This document shows, in pieces, positions 34,158 through 45,014 of a DNA stretch of 64,000 nt. A program made the translations under genes and the position numbers. This DNA comes from Callorhinus ursinus (lineage: Eukaryota > Chordata > Mammalia > Carnivora > Otariidae). The stretch's first letter is position 1, and every line of letters starts with the position of its first letter. Where the stretch lies: the NCBI RefSeq assembly GCF_003265705.1, contig NW_020312848.1, forward strand, positions 53,053,642 through 53,117,641. Reading direction: 5' to 3'. The notes under the pieces are model-generated. The model was not told the DNA's origin. It did not search any database and was given only the letters and a program-made list of their open reading frames with translations.

Positions 34158-34314
34158 AAAATGAAATATTTTAAAAAATATCTTGTAGCCAGGTATAAAA
34201 TATGTATTAAATGAAAATAAAAATATTCTTGTGCTGTCCCACTTTTATTTTGAGTTTATTTATTGATTAGTACTGACTAGCCAGGCACTTAATCTAATGG
34301 ATTACTGCCATTTT

Positions 34315-34485
34315 TCAGCTGTTGCTGTATGCCAGGCACTGTCCTATGATACTTACCATGACTCTGTGGGGAAGGAATTTTCACCCCTTTTCTCCTCAGC
34401 TGGAAACTTAAGCCTTTAAAAATCTGAGTTCACCCAGTTCACCCAGTTCTGTTTCACTCCAGAGCCTGTGCCTTTCTCTCAAACA
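34315..34485 (-). repeat. MIR, antisense
   Basis: GCTGTATGCCAGGCACTGTC near 34325, a 'TCCTATGATACTTACCATGACTC' stretch, GGAATTTTCACCCCTTTTCT near 34373, and GAGCCTGTGCCTTTCTCTCA near 34460 follow antisense MIR order. Confidence 0.65.
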
Positions 34486-34554
34486 CTTCATCATTAGATT
34501 TCACTGAAATGGTAATTTGTTCTCCAACAATTCATATTAAAAATAAACCTTTTG

Positions 34555-34728
34555 GGGGCACCTGGGTGGCTCAGTTAGTGAAGCGTCTGTCTTTGGCTTA
34601 GGTCATGATCCCAGGTCCTAGGATCAGCCTCCATGCTCAGCATGGAGTCTGCTTCTCCCTCTTCCTTTACCTACTGTCCCCACTCATGCTCTCTCCCTCT
34701 CCCCTTAAATAAATAAATAAAATCTTTA
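34555..34728 (+). mobile_element. CAN SINE (SINEC), sense, internally shortened
   Basis: Starts GGGGCACCTGGGTGGCTCAG, but the body is shortened (about 174 bases) with losses around the second promoter box. The tail is AAATAAATAAATAAAATCTTT. Flanks AAAAATAAACCTTTTG (34539-34554) and AAAAATAAGCTTTTA (about 34729) are an imperfect duplication. The changes indicate an older copy. Confidence 0.9.
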
Positions 34729-34744
34729 AAAAATAAGCTTTTAT

Positions 34745-36180
34745 AGTGGTGTGTCACTAACAGCTCTGGGAACATTAGCTCAAACATTTTTGTTATTGTT
34801 AGTTTGTTGTTTTCTTCTATGTTTAATTTTGAAATTAAAATTGATTTTCTTTTTCCTCATGAGATTGTGAAGTTTTTTAGCACACAAGTGCAGCATGATG
34901 TGGGGTTTTAGAAATATATTTGAAACTATTTCAGTGTCTGCCAATTTATATAAATAGAGCCTACAAGTCCCTGTGACATTAAATAGTGGTCAGGTTACAC
35001 GGCTGGGTTCTTGAGATTATGGCTGCCTTTTTCTTTGGAGCCTAAAAGTTATATTTAGAACTAATGTTTATTTCACTGTTAGAAGTCTTTTTTTTTTTTT
35101 AAACAAAATTTTGCACTCTGAGAACCTTTTCTAGGTGGAATTGGAGAAAAATGAATAGTGAAAAATCAAAATATTCAGTGAAAATCTGTGATTACAAATG
35201 AACTGCCCTCTTTTTATAACTCTTTATGTTGTATGTATGAAACCGTTCTTGGAATTGTTTTGAAAGAAGGAGCATAACACTAGGGATTACAGATGACTTA
35301 AAGCTTTTGTTAACTTTTTCTCCCTTTGTGGGTATCCTTTGAAACTATGCCACACACAAGAAACAATAGCCAAATACATTTCTTAATTCCTAGGCAAGCT
35401 AGAACTTTCTGAAAGCAGGGCTTCTCGGATAAGCTAGACCGAAAAGCCTCCTACTCGCTACTCCCAGGATTTAAAACACCTGGGCCTTTCAGACAGACTC
35501 TAAATCTTGCCCAATCAGCCCCATGGAGTTGGAAGTACCCACCTATCCACAGGGAGAGACATTAGAACAGAGAGGGCCTGTAGCATCTTTGCCACAGTGA
35601 GAAACACTTTCATGTCTGCTTTCTACAAGGGGGATAAAAAAGCAAGATAAATGGTGTAACAAAAGTTGTAAATCCTCTTGGCAGACAATGAGGTGAAGGG
35701 GAAGAGAGGCTCCCATGTGGTTGCCTTTCAAGGTACAGTAACACTATCATTTGGAAAGCACAATGACCATCTCAGGCTCTAACCAATTACATCACCAGCC
35801 CTTCTTTGGTGGGGAGTTAATAAGGGATTGCATATAGAGTTGAAAGAAGTATCTGTAATACTTCTTTAAGTGGGAAAAAGGTGTGAAAAGTCCATGCTTA
35901 TTATAGGCAGAGGCACTTTCTAGGACCGAAGCATGAGCAAAAAGGCAGAATGGTCCTTGTTACACAACTGTAGCCAATGAAGTGGTACTGAAAGTTGTCT
36001 TAAAAATTTGGCCCAGCATAATAAAGATATTCAAAATATATAATGCCCATATAATTATATTTTACCTGTTTAAGAGGCTAAGTGTAAAAGAATTAAGAAA
36101 AATAGAAAAAAGTGAGTAAAATGAATAGTTAACAACATTTAAGCTACAAAACATGAACTTAAGGAAAGGAAAGGAAAAAT
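34745..36180. other. Unassigned sequence
   Basis: About 1.4 kb. The part at 35380-35780 is GC-richer (phrases such as AAGCCTCCTACTCGCTACTC) and may be an unrecognised old LTR or a conserved element. I see no gene: the 62-codon minus frame at 35543-35731 has no domain. Confidence 0.4.
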
Positions 36181-36184
36181 AAAG

Positions 36185-36420
36185 ACAAAAACAGAGAGGG
36201 AGGCAAATCATAAGAGACTCTTAATATAGGAAACAAACAGGGTTGCTGGAGGGGAGGTGGGCAGGGGAAAGGGGTTATTGGGTGATGGGCATTAAGGAGG
36301 GCACTTGATATAATGAGCACTGGGTGTTATATGCAAATGATGAATCACTAAATTCTACCCCTGAAACTCATAATACAGTATATGTTAATTAAATTGATTT
36401 TAAATAAATTTTTTAAAAGA
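36185..36420 (+). mobile_element. Carnivore LINE-1 3' end
   Basis: Only the 3' UTR end of an L1: CATAAGAGACTCTTAATATA near 36209, a G-rich stretch at about 36249-36274, GGCATTAAGGAGGGCACTTG near 36288, GAGCACTGGGTGTTATATGC near 36315, and a T/A-rich end near 36380-36420. The subfamily differs from those at 12072 and 48674. Confidence 0.85.
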
Positions 36421-36554
36421 AAACACAACAAACTTTCTCTACAAGTATACAATTAATTTACAGCTGAACAAATGTGTTATACACAAAGAATTAACTAGAT
36501 AAAGAAGAAGTCATCAATGTAGCTAGTGATAGTAATTATCGTATATTGGGCAAC

Positions 36555-36621
36555 AGTGCCAAAGCTCTGCTTAAAGACTTTACTGCTATATTTCATTTAA
36601 TCCTGGAGAATCATATACCAT
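36555..36621 (-). repeat. MIR, antisense, left part
   Basis: CAAAGCTCTGCTTAAAGACT and TTTCATTTAATCCTGGAGAA follow antisense MIR ('taagcgctttacatgtattaactcatttaatcctcac'). The remainder continues at 36856-36985 across a SINE insertion. Confidence 0.7.
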
Positions 36622-36637
36622 AGAAATTATTAGTATT

Positions 36638-36839
36638 GGGCGCCTGAGTGGCTCAGTCGTTGGGCGTCTGCCTTCAGGTCAGGTCATGATCCCAGGATCC
36701 TGGGATCGAGTCCCACATCGGGCTCCCTGCTCAGCGAGAAGCCTGCTTCTCCCACTCCCCCTGCTTGCATTCCCTCTCTTGCTGTCTCTCTCTGTCGAAA
36801 AATAAAAATAAAAACTTAAAACAACAACAACAACAAAAA
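36638..36839 (+). mobile_element. CAN SINE (SINEC), sense, inserted in a MIR
   Basis: Head GGGCGCCTGAGTGGCTCAGT, B-box region GGGATCGAGTCCC, and a tail that has become AAAATAAAAATAAAAACTTA plus CAA repeats. It is bracketed by a perfect 16-bp duplication, AGAAATTATTAGTATT (36622-36637 and 36840-36855). The insertion splits an older MIR. Confidence 0.96.
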
Positions 36840-36855
36840 AGAAATTATTAGTATT

Positions 36856-36985
36856 CTTACTTTACAGTGGGAAAAATAGTGTCTTAACAAGATTTAAAAA
36901 ACTTGACCAAAGACACATAGCACATAGCAATTATAGGAGCTAGGGCTGATAGATATCAGTTTCCAGGCTAGTATCAGCTAGTTTG
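36856..36985 (-). repeat. MIR, antisense, right part
   Basis: TACTTTACAGTGGGAAAAAT near 36860, AACTTGACCAAAGACACATA near 36901 and AGGAGCTAGGGCTGATAGAT near 36937 complete the MIR begun at 36555. Confidence 0.75.
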
Positions 36986-37994
36986 AGCTATTTAACATAT
37001 TTATCAGGCTTGAAGAAAGTTTCAGCAAAAGGTGTAAAGGTGAAAAATGTCTGTGAAAATTAATTCTGAGGACTTTTAATAGAGAATACAAGTATTCCAT
37101 TGGTTAACTTAAAATGATTTTCTAAGAAAGCTTCCTGGGAGAAAGACTCTCTTGAATTTTCTTTCTGTGCATCAATTTGAGGAAAGTTCATGTGTTTGAA
37201 AAGTCCAATAAAGTTTCATCCATGACAGGTATAATTTTGAATAATTTCTAGAGATAATCACAATATTCACAATGATACAAAACAGGAGGAGTAAGTTAAT
37301 GTCAAAGCAGCTATTTCTACAGTTTCAAAGATATACTTCCAGATGAATGCAATATGCTTGAGCCAATAATGCTCCTATCAAAAAAATTAAATTCCATTAA
37401 GTCTTTTCAGGCCTCAGGACAAGTGATAGTTTTGGGTGATACTGATCTCAGGCAATATCATGCTTCATGGCTCAACACCAACAGAAATGCAAAGGATATC
37501 TGGATTATCTGTTTTATCAGAGCCTTGGGCATAAAATTTAGATCTGCATGGTTACAGATGAAGTGACACTCCAGAGAAGTTACCCATTTATGTTTAGGAA
37601 CTATACATTTCTTCCAAGTGAATGTAGGTTATCTCAACTTTCTGAATGACTGAATCTTCAAGGCAATCATCATCGCTAGCTTCTAAAATGCTCCTACCAG
37701 AGTCCTAAAGTGATAGTAGCAGATATGGCCAACACTCCAGTAATTCTTACCAGTTCTGCCCAGTTGAAGTACTAGGCTCTTGTTTCTAAATATGTTAGGA
37801 GAGATCAGTTATTTTATTATGGAATGTTTAAAAGGCAACAGTAGTAGTAGTAGTGATAACAAAAGTAAAAGTATTAATAGTAACAAGTGTAGTTTAGGAT
37901 GACTGAAGCCATATTATGCCAACTGTGAAAGACATTGTGTAATTTGACAAATAATTTTAAGCATAACCAAATGTGCATCAAACTACTACATCTA
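36986..37994. other. Unassigned sequence
   Basis: About 1 kb with no recognised repeat or gene. The 70-codon frame at 37354-37566 shows no domain. Confidence 0.45.
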
Positions 37995-38950
37995 GTGATT
38001 CATTCATCCATTCTGCTCAGTAAATTAAGTGACAGAGGTATAATGGTAACGGCACAGATAAGGCCCTTTCCTTATGGAGCATACAACAAAGGAGAAGAGA
38101 GACAATAAACTAGTAAAATAAACACATTAATTACTTAATGATATAATTATAATTTGTGAAAAGTAGTGCAATACAAAGAAGGTGTTGTGATACAAAGCAG
38201 AGAACTGAGTTCTTGCCACTCTTGACAATGTGATCAGAAGTGTCTGGTGAAGTGACATTTTTGCTTGCTAAGAACCTAGGCACACATAGAACAGTGAATT
38301 ACAAAGGCTCTAAGGCACATAAGAGCTTGTCTTACTCAGGGAACAGAAAAGAGACTGTTATGGTTGGGAGTGGAAGTGATGACATTGAAGAAGGAGGAGG
38401 AGCTGGATCATGCATGGCCTATAGGACAAGGTGACCTCAGTTTTAATGTTATTAGACAAGATTTCAGTCTACCTGCAGTGGGAACAATTGATGGGTTTGA
38501 AGGAGATTGAAGGTCTGAGTGACATTTTCCAAGATCAGTCTGGCTGTCAAGAGAAGAACAAAGTTGAAATGATCCAAAACGTTACTTCAGAAATCTCATC
38601 AAGAGATGATGAGGCTTAGACCAGAATAATGGCAAGGATGATGGAGGGAAAAGGATAAATCCATGTACATTTTTAGTTGAGCTGATAGGCTCTTCTGATG
38701 GTAAGATGTGGGAGGGAAACATAATAACTCCTAGGATTTTGGCTTGAGAAACTAGGTGATGATGAGACCATTTATATGAATGAGGAGGATTCAGAGAGGA
38801 ATAAAACTTATTTTATGTTTTGGACATTTTAGTCTGTGATACCTATTAGATAGGCATATAAAATGTCAAGTAAGCACCTAGATATACAAATCTTGGGCTG
38901 AGAGATCATATTTGAGCATCACAAAGAATACCAGAGAATATCATGTAAAA
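37995..38950 (-). mobile_element. LINE-2 remnant, antisense, long
   Basis: Antisense L2 from its end: GATTCATTCATCCATTCTGC near 37997, AAGGCCCTTTCCTTATGGAG near 38061, GATCATGCATGGCCTATAGG near 38406, TTTTCCAAGATCAGTCTGGC near 38525, GGATTTTGGCTTGAGAAACT near 38734, TTTTGGACATTTTAGTCTGTG near 38818 and GATACCTATTAGATAGGCAT near 38838. It covers nearly 1 kb with gaps. The small frames at 38240-38619 fall inside it and are accidental. Confidence 0.8.
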
Positions 38951-39138
38951 AGAACCCAAATAATTCACTCTTCAGTGATCTCATGAACCATGCATTTCTC
39001 TGTTCATGCTCTGAGATACCATCTTAGGAGAGGCAAGGAGAGAAGACCACCTGAGGAACTGTGCTAATCCTAGGAAGTCTAACATTAGCTTAATTACTAT
39101 TTAAGTTAGGATAAATGTTAATTACATTAGGCATTGGA

Positions 39139-39156
39139 GATATATATGTGTGTGTG

Positions 39157-39203
<47 letters not shown>
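39139..39203 (+). repeat. Compound TA/TG microsatellite
   Basis: Alternating TATATA and TGTGTG blocks (two of each) end in TCTCTG. Compound alternating purine-pyrimidine tracts can adopt Z-DNA and are length-variable. Confidence 0.95.
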
Positions 39204-39204
<1 letters not shown>

Positions 39205-39241
39205 TCTGTTAAAGGATGGGTGGATTTGTATGGAAGTATAA

Positions 39242-39288
39242 ATAATTTATTTATAATTTATAATTATTATAATTTATAAATAATTTAT
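39242..39288. repeat. AT-only near-perfect palindrome
   Basis: Two 23-base arms, 39242-39264 and 39266-39288, match as inverted repeats at 21 of 23 positions around a single T. The sequence is pure A/T and could extrude a cruciform. It lies 40 bases from a TA/TG microsatellite. Confidence 0.85.
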
Positions 39289-39289
39289 A

Positions 39290-39847
39290 AAAAAGATAAA
39301 GGAATTTGCTTTTTCTCTGGATATATAGATTGTAGTGTGAATTAAATTCACAACTTCACTCTACATTGTAGAACAATTACTCTGGTTGCAGAAACTTCTT
39401 TTCTTTGACAGATCACTTCTCTTGATGAAATATGGGGATCAGGTAGACACTCATGCCACAGGAGAAGGCATTGGTCAGGGTGGAAGGATGAACCTAGATA
39501 TGGGTACATTAGATTATGATATTACCTTGATTTTGGCACTTATTCCATGCAGGTTAGAAACACATGATAAATTAATGTTTATTTGTTTGATGAAGCAGTC
39601 TGAGTGGATGTCTCAACTGCTTTAAGTTTAGCCCAACTTATTCACTGGCTTATCTGTAAGCAATATAGAAAAACTGGTATAAGGTCAGTCAAATTTCATT
39701 GTAAAGAGAGAGAAAGCGCTCATTCAGTTCCTGGCTTTGCATGTTCTATATCCCCAACACTTCTTCCTTGCCTTGTTAATTCTAACATGAGTTCTTGGAA
39801 AAACTTTGCTGAGTTTACCCCAGTCCATGGATAGGTGCACCTACCTG
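39290..39847. other. Unassigned sequence
   Basis: No recognised repeat. The 79- and 76-codon overlapping frames at 39386-39834 show no recognisable domain. Confidence 0.45.
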
Positions 39848-39849
39848 TG

Positions 39850-40070
39850 TTTACCCAATACTATGTTCAGGAATTCTGTCACAGTGCTTATCACATAATA
39901 TTTTCTATTTAGTTTCTAACTTCACAATAGATAGCAGATTTCTGTGCCACTGGACACAGGGTCTTATTTCTTTTTAAATCCTCACTGTCTAATCTAGTGT
40001 TTTATATATACTGAATACTCAACAGTATTATAGGAATATGTGAGTGAATAAATGAATCAACCAAATCAAT
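39850..40070 (+). mobile_element. LINE-2 3' end, sense
   Basis: CACAGTGCTTATCACATAAT near 39881, a 'TAGATAGCAGATTTCTGTGCC' stretch, ACACAGGGTCTTATTTCTTT near 39954 and a terminal GAGTGAATAAATGAATCAAC near 40042 follow L2 3' UTR order. Confidence 0.7.
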
Positions 40071-40115
40071 GGGCTTCAGTGTAATTATCTCAGATGTTAT
40101 CTTAAAAAAGTCAGG

Positions 40116-40294
40116 CCTGGGTGGCTTAGTTGGTTAAGCGACTGCCTTCGGCTCAGGTCATGATCCTGGAGTCCCAGGATCGAGTCCCACATCGGGCTCC
40201 CCGCTCAGTGGGGAGTCTGCTTCTCCCTCTGACCCTCTCCCCTCTCATGCTCTCTCTCACTCTCTCTCTCTCAAATAAATAAATAAAATCTTTT
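40116..40294 (+). mobile_element. CAN SINE (SINEC), sense
   Basis: The head begins at CTGGGTGGCTTAGTTGG, losing only a few 5' bases. The body includes CAGGATCGAGTCCCACATCG and the tail AAATAAATAAATAAAATCTTT. Duplication TTAAAAAAGTCAGGC (40102-40116) recurs with one extra A at about 40295-40310. Confidence 0.94.
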
Positions 40295-40310
40295 TAAAAA
40301 AAGTCAGGCA

Positions 40311-41080
40311 ATTTAATTACTCAGTGGGTCAGTGATCAATTTGCAAGTGATATAGGTCTAGCTTAGGAATTTTAAGTTCTTTCAATGCTTCTGATTAATT
40401 GATAAACCAAGAAAAAGAAAATTTCCACATCAGGAAATACTCATCATCATGAAAGATACCAAATCTACAAAGATTATTTTTTCTGAAGAATCAGAAAGAA
40501 TATTGATGGAGTCTTATCTTGGAGAAATCCATATTAAAGTTGCTTTATCAGTGAAAAATAACCTATTTTAAATATGTGCATTGGCTCAGAGTGCTTACAT
40601 ATAAGGCTTTGTCGAAATTTCTTCTAGGTATATATCTGCCTTTTAAGATGCTCTGCTTGCTACTGTGATTTCCAAATTGTCTGCCATCTGTTGCTATTGC
40701 ATTTTACCTACAGGGAATTTTGGAATCTTGCAGACTAATTTAAACTCCATAATTGTCATCTGAAATGTTGCTTGTGATATTATTTTTAAATACATTTTTC
40801 CTAGGTAACTTCATGAACCACATTTGTATTTTTCGTTTGCATAACTTTTTGAAGACTGTTTAAGGAAAGGATGTTTTCCTGCAACTCTGTAAATTTTCAG
40901 GCTATCAGTGCTATAGCCACCATGAGAGTTCTCACTCCAAAACGTATAGATTTTTTATCTCATTAGAATTACAGCATTTTTAAAGTATTGGCTTGCTTTG
41001 CAGAGGAGACAGGGAATTTATGCCAAATGTTTCACAAGCAAAGCCTCTGAGATAGAAGAAGATACAAATGTATTGATTTT
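40311..41080. other. Unassigned sequence
   Basis: No recognised repeat or gene; 40590-40780 is not repeat-like and contains a CATCTG E-box, but nothing firm can be claimed. Confidence 0.45.
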
Positions 41081-41081
41081 A

Positions 41082-41300
41082 ACAGTTTTATTGAGGTATA
41101 ATTACAAACAATAAATTGACTATATTTAAAGTGTAGAATGTGGTAATTTCTAAGATTATCACTGTAATCAAGATATTAAACATATCCATCCCTGCAAGTT
41201 TCCTGATAGCTTTCCTTTTCACTCTTTGCTTTAGTAGTAAAACACTACTAATTTTACTAATTTTATTTGAATTCTTTTTTTCTCCTTTCTGCTCCTTCCT
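41082..41300 (-). mobile_element. Old LINE-1 3' end, antisense
   Basis: GTTTTATTGAGGTATAATTA near 41085, CAATAAATTGACTATATTTAA near 41109, AAGTGTAGAATGTGGTAATT near 41130, 'aatcaagatattaaacatatccatccc' near 41165-41191 and GCAAGTTTCCTGATAGC near 41194 match the antisense L1M 3' terminus. The 93- and 73-codon frames across it are accidental. Confidence 0.85.
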
Positions 41301-41760
41301 TGAGCCATTTCCAAGGAATTTGTTCACAATATTTTCCTTTACTGACATTATCTGTATGTGAGCTTTCATCTTACTTAACCTGCAGTTCTCACCTTAGAGG
41401 TTTTAGATTGTCTCAGCATACCATTTAACCAAGGATGCTGGCTCATTGTTGTATTCTTACTGGGTTATGATTTTTTGCTGATTTTTGGACTTTTTATTTT
41501 ATTTCTAGTCTTTTGTTCTTTTAGGTCATGTCCATAGAAGACCAGAAACATCCTGCCATTTTGGTCAGAAATTTAGTAAAATTAATCAAAACTTTAGTCA
41601 AACCTCTATGAGTTACAAAGATAGAGCTAATTTGTTTTACTCAAATGACAGGTAGACCAGATGATTTGTCCTCTGAGACCTTGACAAATCTATGGTGATC
41701 ATGACTCTATTCTTTTCATGGCACCTTCCATTGTCCTTGCTGTTTATGGTGTATATTAAA
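41301..41760. other. Unassigned sequence
   Basis: Possibly more L1-derived antisense sequence, but with no clear landmark. Confidence 0.35.
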
Positions 41761-41773
41761 TTTGATTTTTCTC

Positions 41774-41970
41774 GGGGCGCCTGGGTGGCTCAGTCGGTTA
41801 AGCGTCTGCCTTCGGCTCAGGTCGTGATCCCAGGGTCCTGGGATCGAGCCCCACATCGGGCTCCCTGCTTGGAGGGAAGCCTGCTTCTCCCTCTCCCGCT
41901 CCCCCTGCTTGTGTTCCCTCTCTCACTGTCTCTCTCTCTGTCAAATAAATAAATAAAATCTTTAAAAAAT
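41774..41970 (+). mobile_element. CAN SINE (SINEC), near-consensus copy
   Basis: Opens GGGGCGCCTGGGTGGCTCAG. The A box TGGCTCAGTCGG (41786-41797) and B box GGGATCGAGCCC (41840-41851) of the RNA polymerase III promoter look intact. The CpGs of the head are still present (GCGCC, TCGG, GCGT, TTCGG, GTCG, ATCG), which decay fast in old copies. The tail is AAATAAATAAATAAAATCTTT. TTTGATTTTTCTC at 41761-41773 recurs with one missing T at 41973-41984. It is the freshest SINE in the window. Confidence 0.96.
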
Positions 41971-41984
41971 TTTTTGATTTTCTC

Positions 41985-42424
41985 TCTTAACTACTTATTT
42001 TTTTGCTTACTGTTTTTGTCATATACATGTACTTCCTGGTATCATCTGGCCTCCTTTCCCTAATAATCATTATTTGAGAATTACCATGGACCACCCACGA
42101 GCAGAATCTCAAATATATGACATGTCCTCTCTGGTAGCACACAGGTCTGGAAGTATTAATCTAAAGGGGCACTGGATAACATATAGGTCACCATTATGAA
42201 TTTGGGTTGCAAATATGAAAATATAAAAATATAAAAGAAAGTTTGAAAAATCATCAGGCTATGAGTTGAAATGAGACACATTTCTGAGGAGATTTAACAC
42301 AGATTGAGAAGAGTTGACTAACATGTAGGTCTGAAGCTTGTAGGAGGCAACAAGCCTGGAAGACTTCCCAAAATCAAATGCCAAGAACTGTGGCACCTGT
42401 TAGCCCAGTTCTTGGGGTCATTTA
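41985..42424. other. Unassigned sequence
   Basis: No recognised gene or repeat. Confidence 0.45.
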
Positions 42425-42670
42425 TTTTTATTTTATTTATTTTTGATCTTTCATTTTTTTTAATTTATTTTTAATTTAAATTCAATTAATTAACATATAA
42501 TTCAGGGGTACAGGTCTGTGATTCATCAGTCTTACATAACACCCAGTGGTCACCACAACACATACCCTCTGCAGTGTCCATAATCCAGCTATCCCATACC
42601 CACACCCCCTCCCCTCCAGCAACCCTCAGTTTGTTTCCTAAGATTAAGAGTCTCTTATGGGTCATTATTT
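42425..42670 (-). mobile_element. Carnivore LINE-1 3' end, antisense
   Basis: Antisense tail (T-rich, 42425-42480), then CAATTAATTAACATATAATT near 42483, ACATAACACCCAGTGGTCAC near 42534, a C-rich tract at about 42600-42618 (the G-rich 3' UTR run on the minus strand), and GATTAAGAGTCTCTTATGGG near 42643. This matches the subfamily at 36185. Confidence 0.85.
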
Positions 42671-42869
42671 TAAACATTTTATATAAGAAGACTAGTCATT
42701 CAAGTTGAGCTTCTTACATAACGGCATTATGCCTAATAATTTGTCCTGCATTTTCTTTATATTGATAGACCAGCCATTTGGGAAACAATTCACTGTACTA
42801 GGATGAGATTTTTTTCAATAATTATTATTATTATTGGTAACCATATATTTCCATTTCTTCTTAAATATA

Positions 42870-43005
42870 AATCATCCAATCAACAAATAGTTACTGAGTG
42901 TTTACTATGTGCCAGGCATTCTACCAAGCACTAAGAATCATTCTTGAGTAAAGTAAACAGACTCTTCTCTGGTGAAGGTTATAGTCTTATATGTAAATAA
43001 ATATT
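42870..43005 (-). mobile_element. LINE-2 3' end, antisense
   Basis: CAATCAACAAATAGTTACTG near 42877, GTTTACTATGTGCCAGGCAT near 42900, CTACCAAGCACTAAGAATCA near 42921 and GGTTATAGTCTTATATGTAA near 42978 match the antisense L2 terminus. Confidence 0.75.
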
Positions 43006-43137
43006 GTCATCAAAAAATATTGACAAAACCAGGTGTGGTAGGCCCAGGTGTATAAAAATCTGGATGTGAATATATAATGCTATAATTCTGCTCTCAATTA
43101 CAATATGTGTTGTTTTCCAAACCACCAAGTAATTGTC

Positions 43138-44102
43138 TGACACACAATTCAACTCAGTTCTGATACTATCTACCTGGAGATACTGTCAGATCCCACAGGT
43201 TAAGAGCTCGGTCCTGTAAGACTGCCACCCCCACCCACCAAACTTCAGATGGCAATTGCAAGTCTAGGTTATGACTCATGCTTCTAGTTGGATGGCTATA
43301 GATTGGAGGTTCCAACGACCCCCTCCTTGGCTTCAATTAATTTGCTAGAGTGGCTCACAGAACACAGGGAAACATTTTACTTACTATATTACCAGTTTAT
43401 TATAAAATATATAACTCAGGAACAACCTGATGGAAGAGATGCATAGGGCAAGGTATGGGGAAAGGGTGTGGAGCTTTCATACTGTCTCCACGGATGCCAC
43501 TCTCCAAACACCTCCATATGTTCACCAATCTGTAAGCACTTTGAATCTATCCCTTTTGGGTTTTTATGGAAGCTTCATTACATAGGCAGGATTGATTAAA
43601 TCGTTGGTCATGTTGATGGATGCAATCTCCAGCCTATTACCCTCCCCGGAGGTCAGTGGGGTCAAACTGAAGGTTCCAACCCTCCAATCACATGGTTAAT
43701 TCCCGTGGCAACCAGCCCCCATTGTTAGGTGCTTTTGTAACTTTAAAAGTTACCTCATTAACATAAACTCAAGTTGAGAGGGGTTTATTGGGGCACCTGG
43801 GTGGCTCAGTTGGTTAAGTTTCTACCTTTGGCTCAGGTCATGATCCCGGGGTCCTGGGATCAAAACCCCCGTCGGGCTCTCTGCTCAACTCGAGTCTGCT
43901 TCTCCCTCTCCCACTCCCCCTGCTTGTGCTTTCTCTCTCTCTCTGTCAAATAAATAAATAAAATCTTTTTTAAAAAGAAAGGGGTTTATTATGAATATCA
44001 AGACACCTTTTCACTGTTGTCATTTAGGAAATTACAAGGGTTTTAGGAGATCTGCATAGAATGGGGACAAAAATGAAATATGGTTTCTTATATTACAGTA
44101 TC
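43138..44102 (-). mobile_element. ERVL-like solo LTR, antisense, split by a SINE
   Basis: Landmarks in plus order: CTCAGTTCTGATACTATCTA near 43154, AGAGTGGCTCACAGAACACA near 43349, ACCAGTTTATTATAAAATAT near 43391 (an AATAAA signal in reverse at 43396-43401), GGGTTTTTATGGAAGCTTCA near 43558, TTCCAACCCTCCAATCACAT near 43674, GGCAACCAGCCCCCATTGTT near 43707 and AAGGGTTTTAGGAGATCTGC near 44036. I recognise a mammalian LTR but cannot name its subfamily with confidence. No internal retroviral gene is attached. A SINE occupies 43790-43975. Confidence 0.75.
43790..43975 (+). mobile_element. CAN SINE (SINEC), sense, inserted in the LTR
   Basis: Head GGGGCACCTGGGTGGCTCAG (the first bases merge with the target), body GGGTCCTGGGATCAAAACCC and tail AAATAAATAAATAAAATCTTTT. 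AGAGGGGTTTATT (43777-43789) recurs as AAAGGGGTTTATT (43978-43990). The B box is damaged. Confidence 0.94.
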
Positions 44103-45000
44103 ATAAATGACAGACAAATGATTGAAGTCAATATTAAAACTAGTATTTGACAATTTTTAAAAAATTACTTAACTGTTCTAGTGAAACTGCAACCAAAACT
44201 GGTCAATGATTGCATGAGAATAAATCCATCTCTGCTCATTAGAACTTCAATTTAATCTCAAACATAGTGTGGTATGGTTGTGCCCATAGCATCTTAGTTG
44301 GTTTGTGTACTCTTGATGTGATTAGTAGAATCTTCAGTATTCAGTTAAGCTCTAGTAAGGGTGAGGGGAAAACAGAGATAGAAGACTTCTCTTTAAAAAA
44401 ATTATCTGAGAACTAAAATCAATCACTGAATCAGACCATACTTTAGAATATTTTTGTTTTATGATAGAAAGTTAACTTTTAAAATAGAAAATTCACAGAG
44501 AAGCTGCATTTTAATGTTCATGAGCAATATACTTACAGTCTAATTCAGTAAGTTGGATGCTCATATGCCCTGGTCATTAATCCATTAACAAGAAGGGACC
44601 GTAAATCAAAGGACATGTTAGCTATGTATTAAAGATGAAGTTTTTTTTTAATTAGCTTAATATATAGGAGTTTTGTAGTCAAAATTTTTGAGTTGTACAC
44701 CAAGTCCTGGATTGTAAAAATTTAGAACTAGCCTTACTACCACTATTTTATAGACTTGATGTATTTTGCGGGGTGGAACTGAAGAAACTGATTTTGCATT
44801 CTAACTTACACATTAGCCACTTGTTATGTGGACTTAGCTAAGCATGATGATGAGAAAAATGACTCATAAATGAGTAGGTTAGATGGAGTTCCTACATGCT
44901 CACATAATGTCCACAACTTAGTCCTGCTATAGGCTTTACCAGTCTGTGTATTTATTGCCTTTTTGTTTGTATCACAGGTTCCTTATTAGCCATAAATTAT
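44103..45000. other. Unassigned sequence
   Basis: About 900 bases, AT-rich, with no recognised gene or repeat. Confidence 0.5.
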
Positions 45001-45014
45001 AACATAAACTCAAT

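Noticed and set aside
41692..41952. 86-codon frame ending in LSLSLSLSNK
   Set aside because: It is a reading of the CAN SINE at 41774-41970, including its CT-rich tract.
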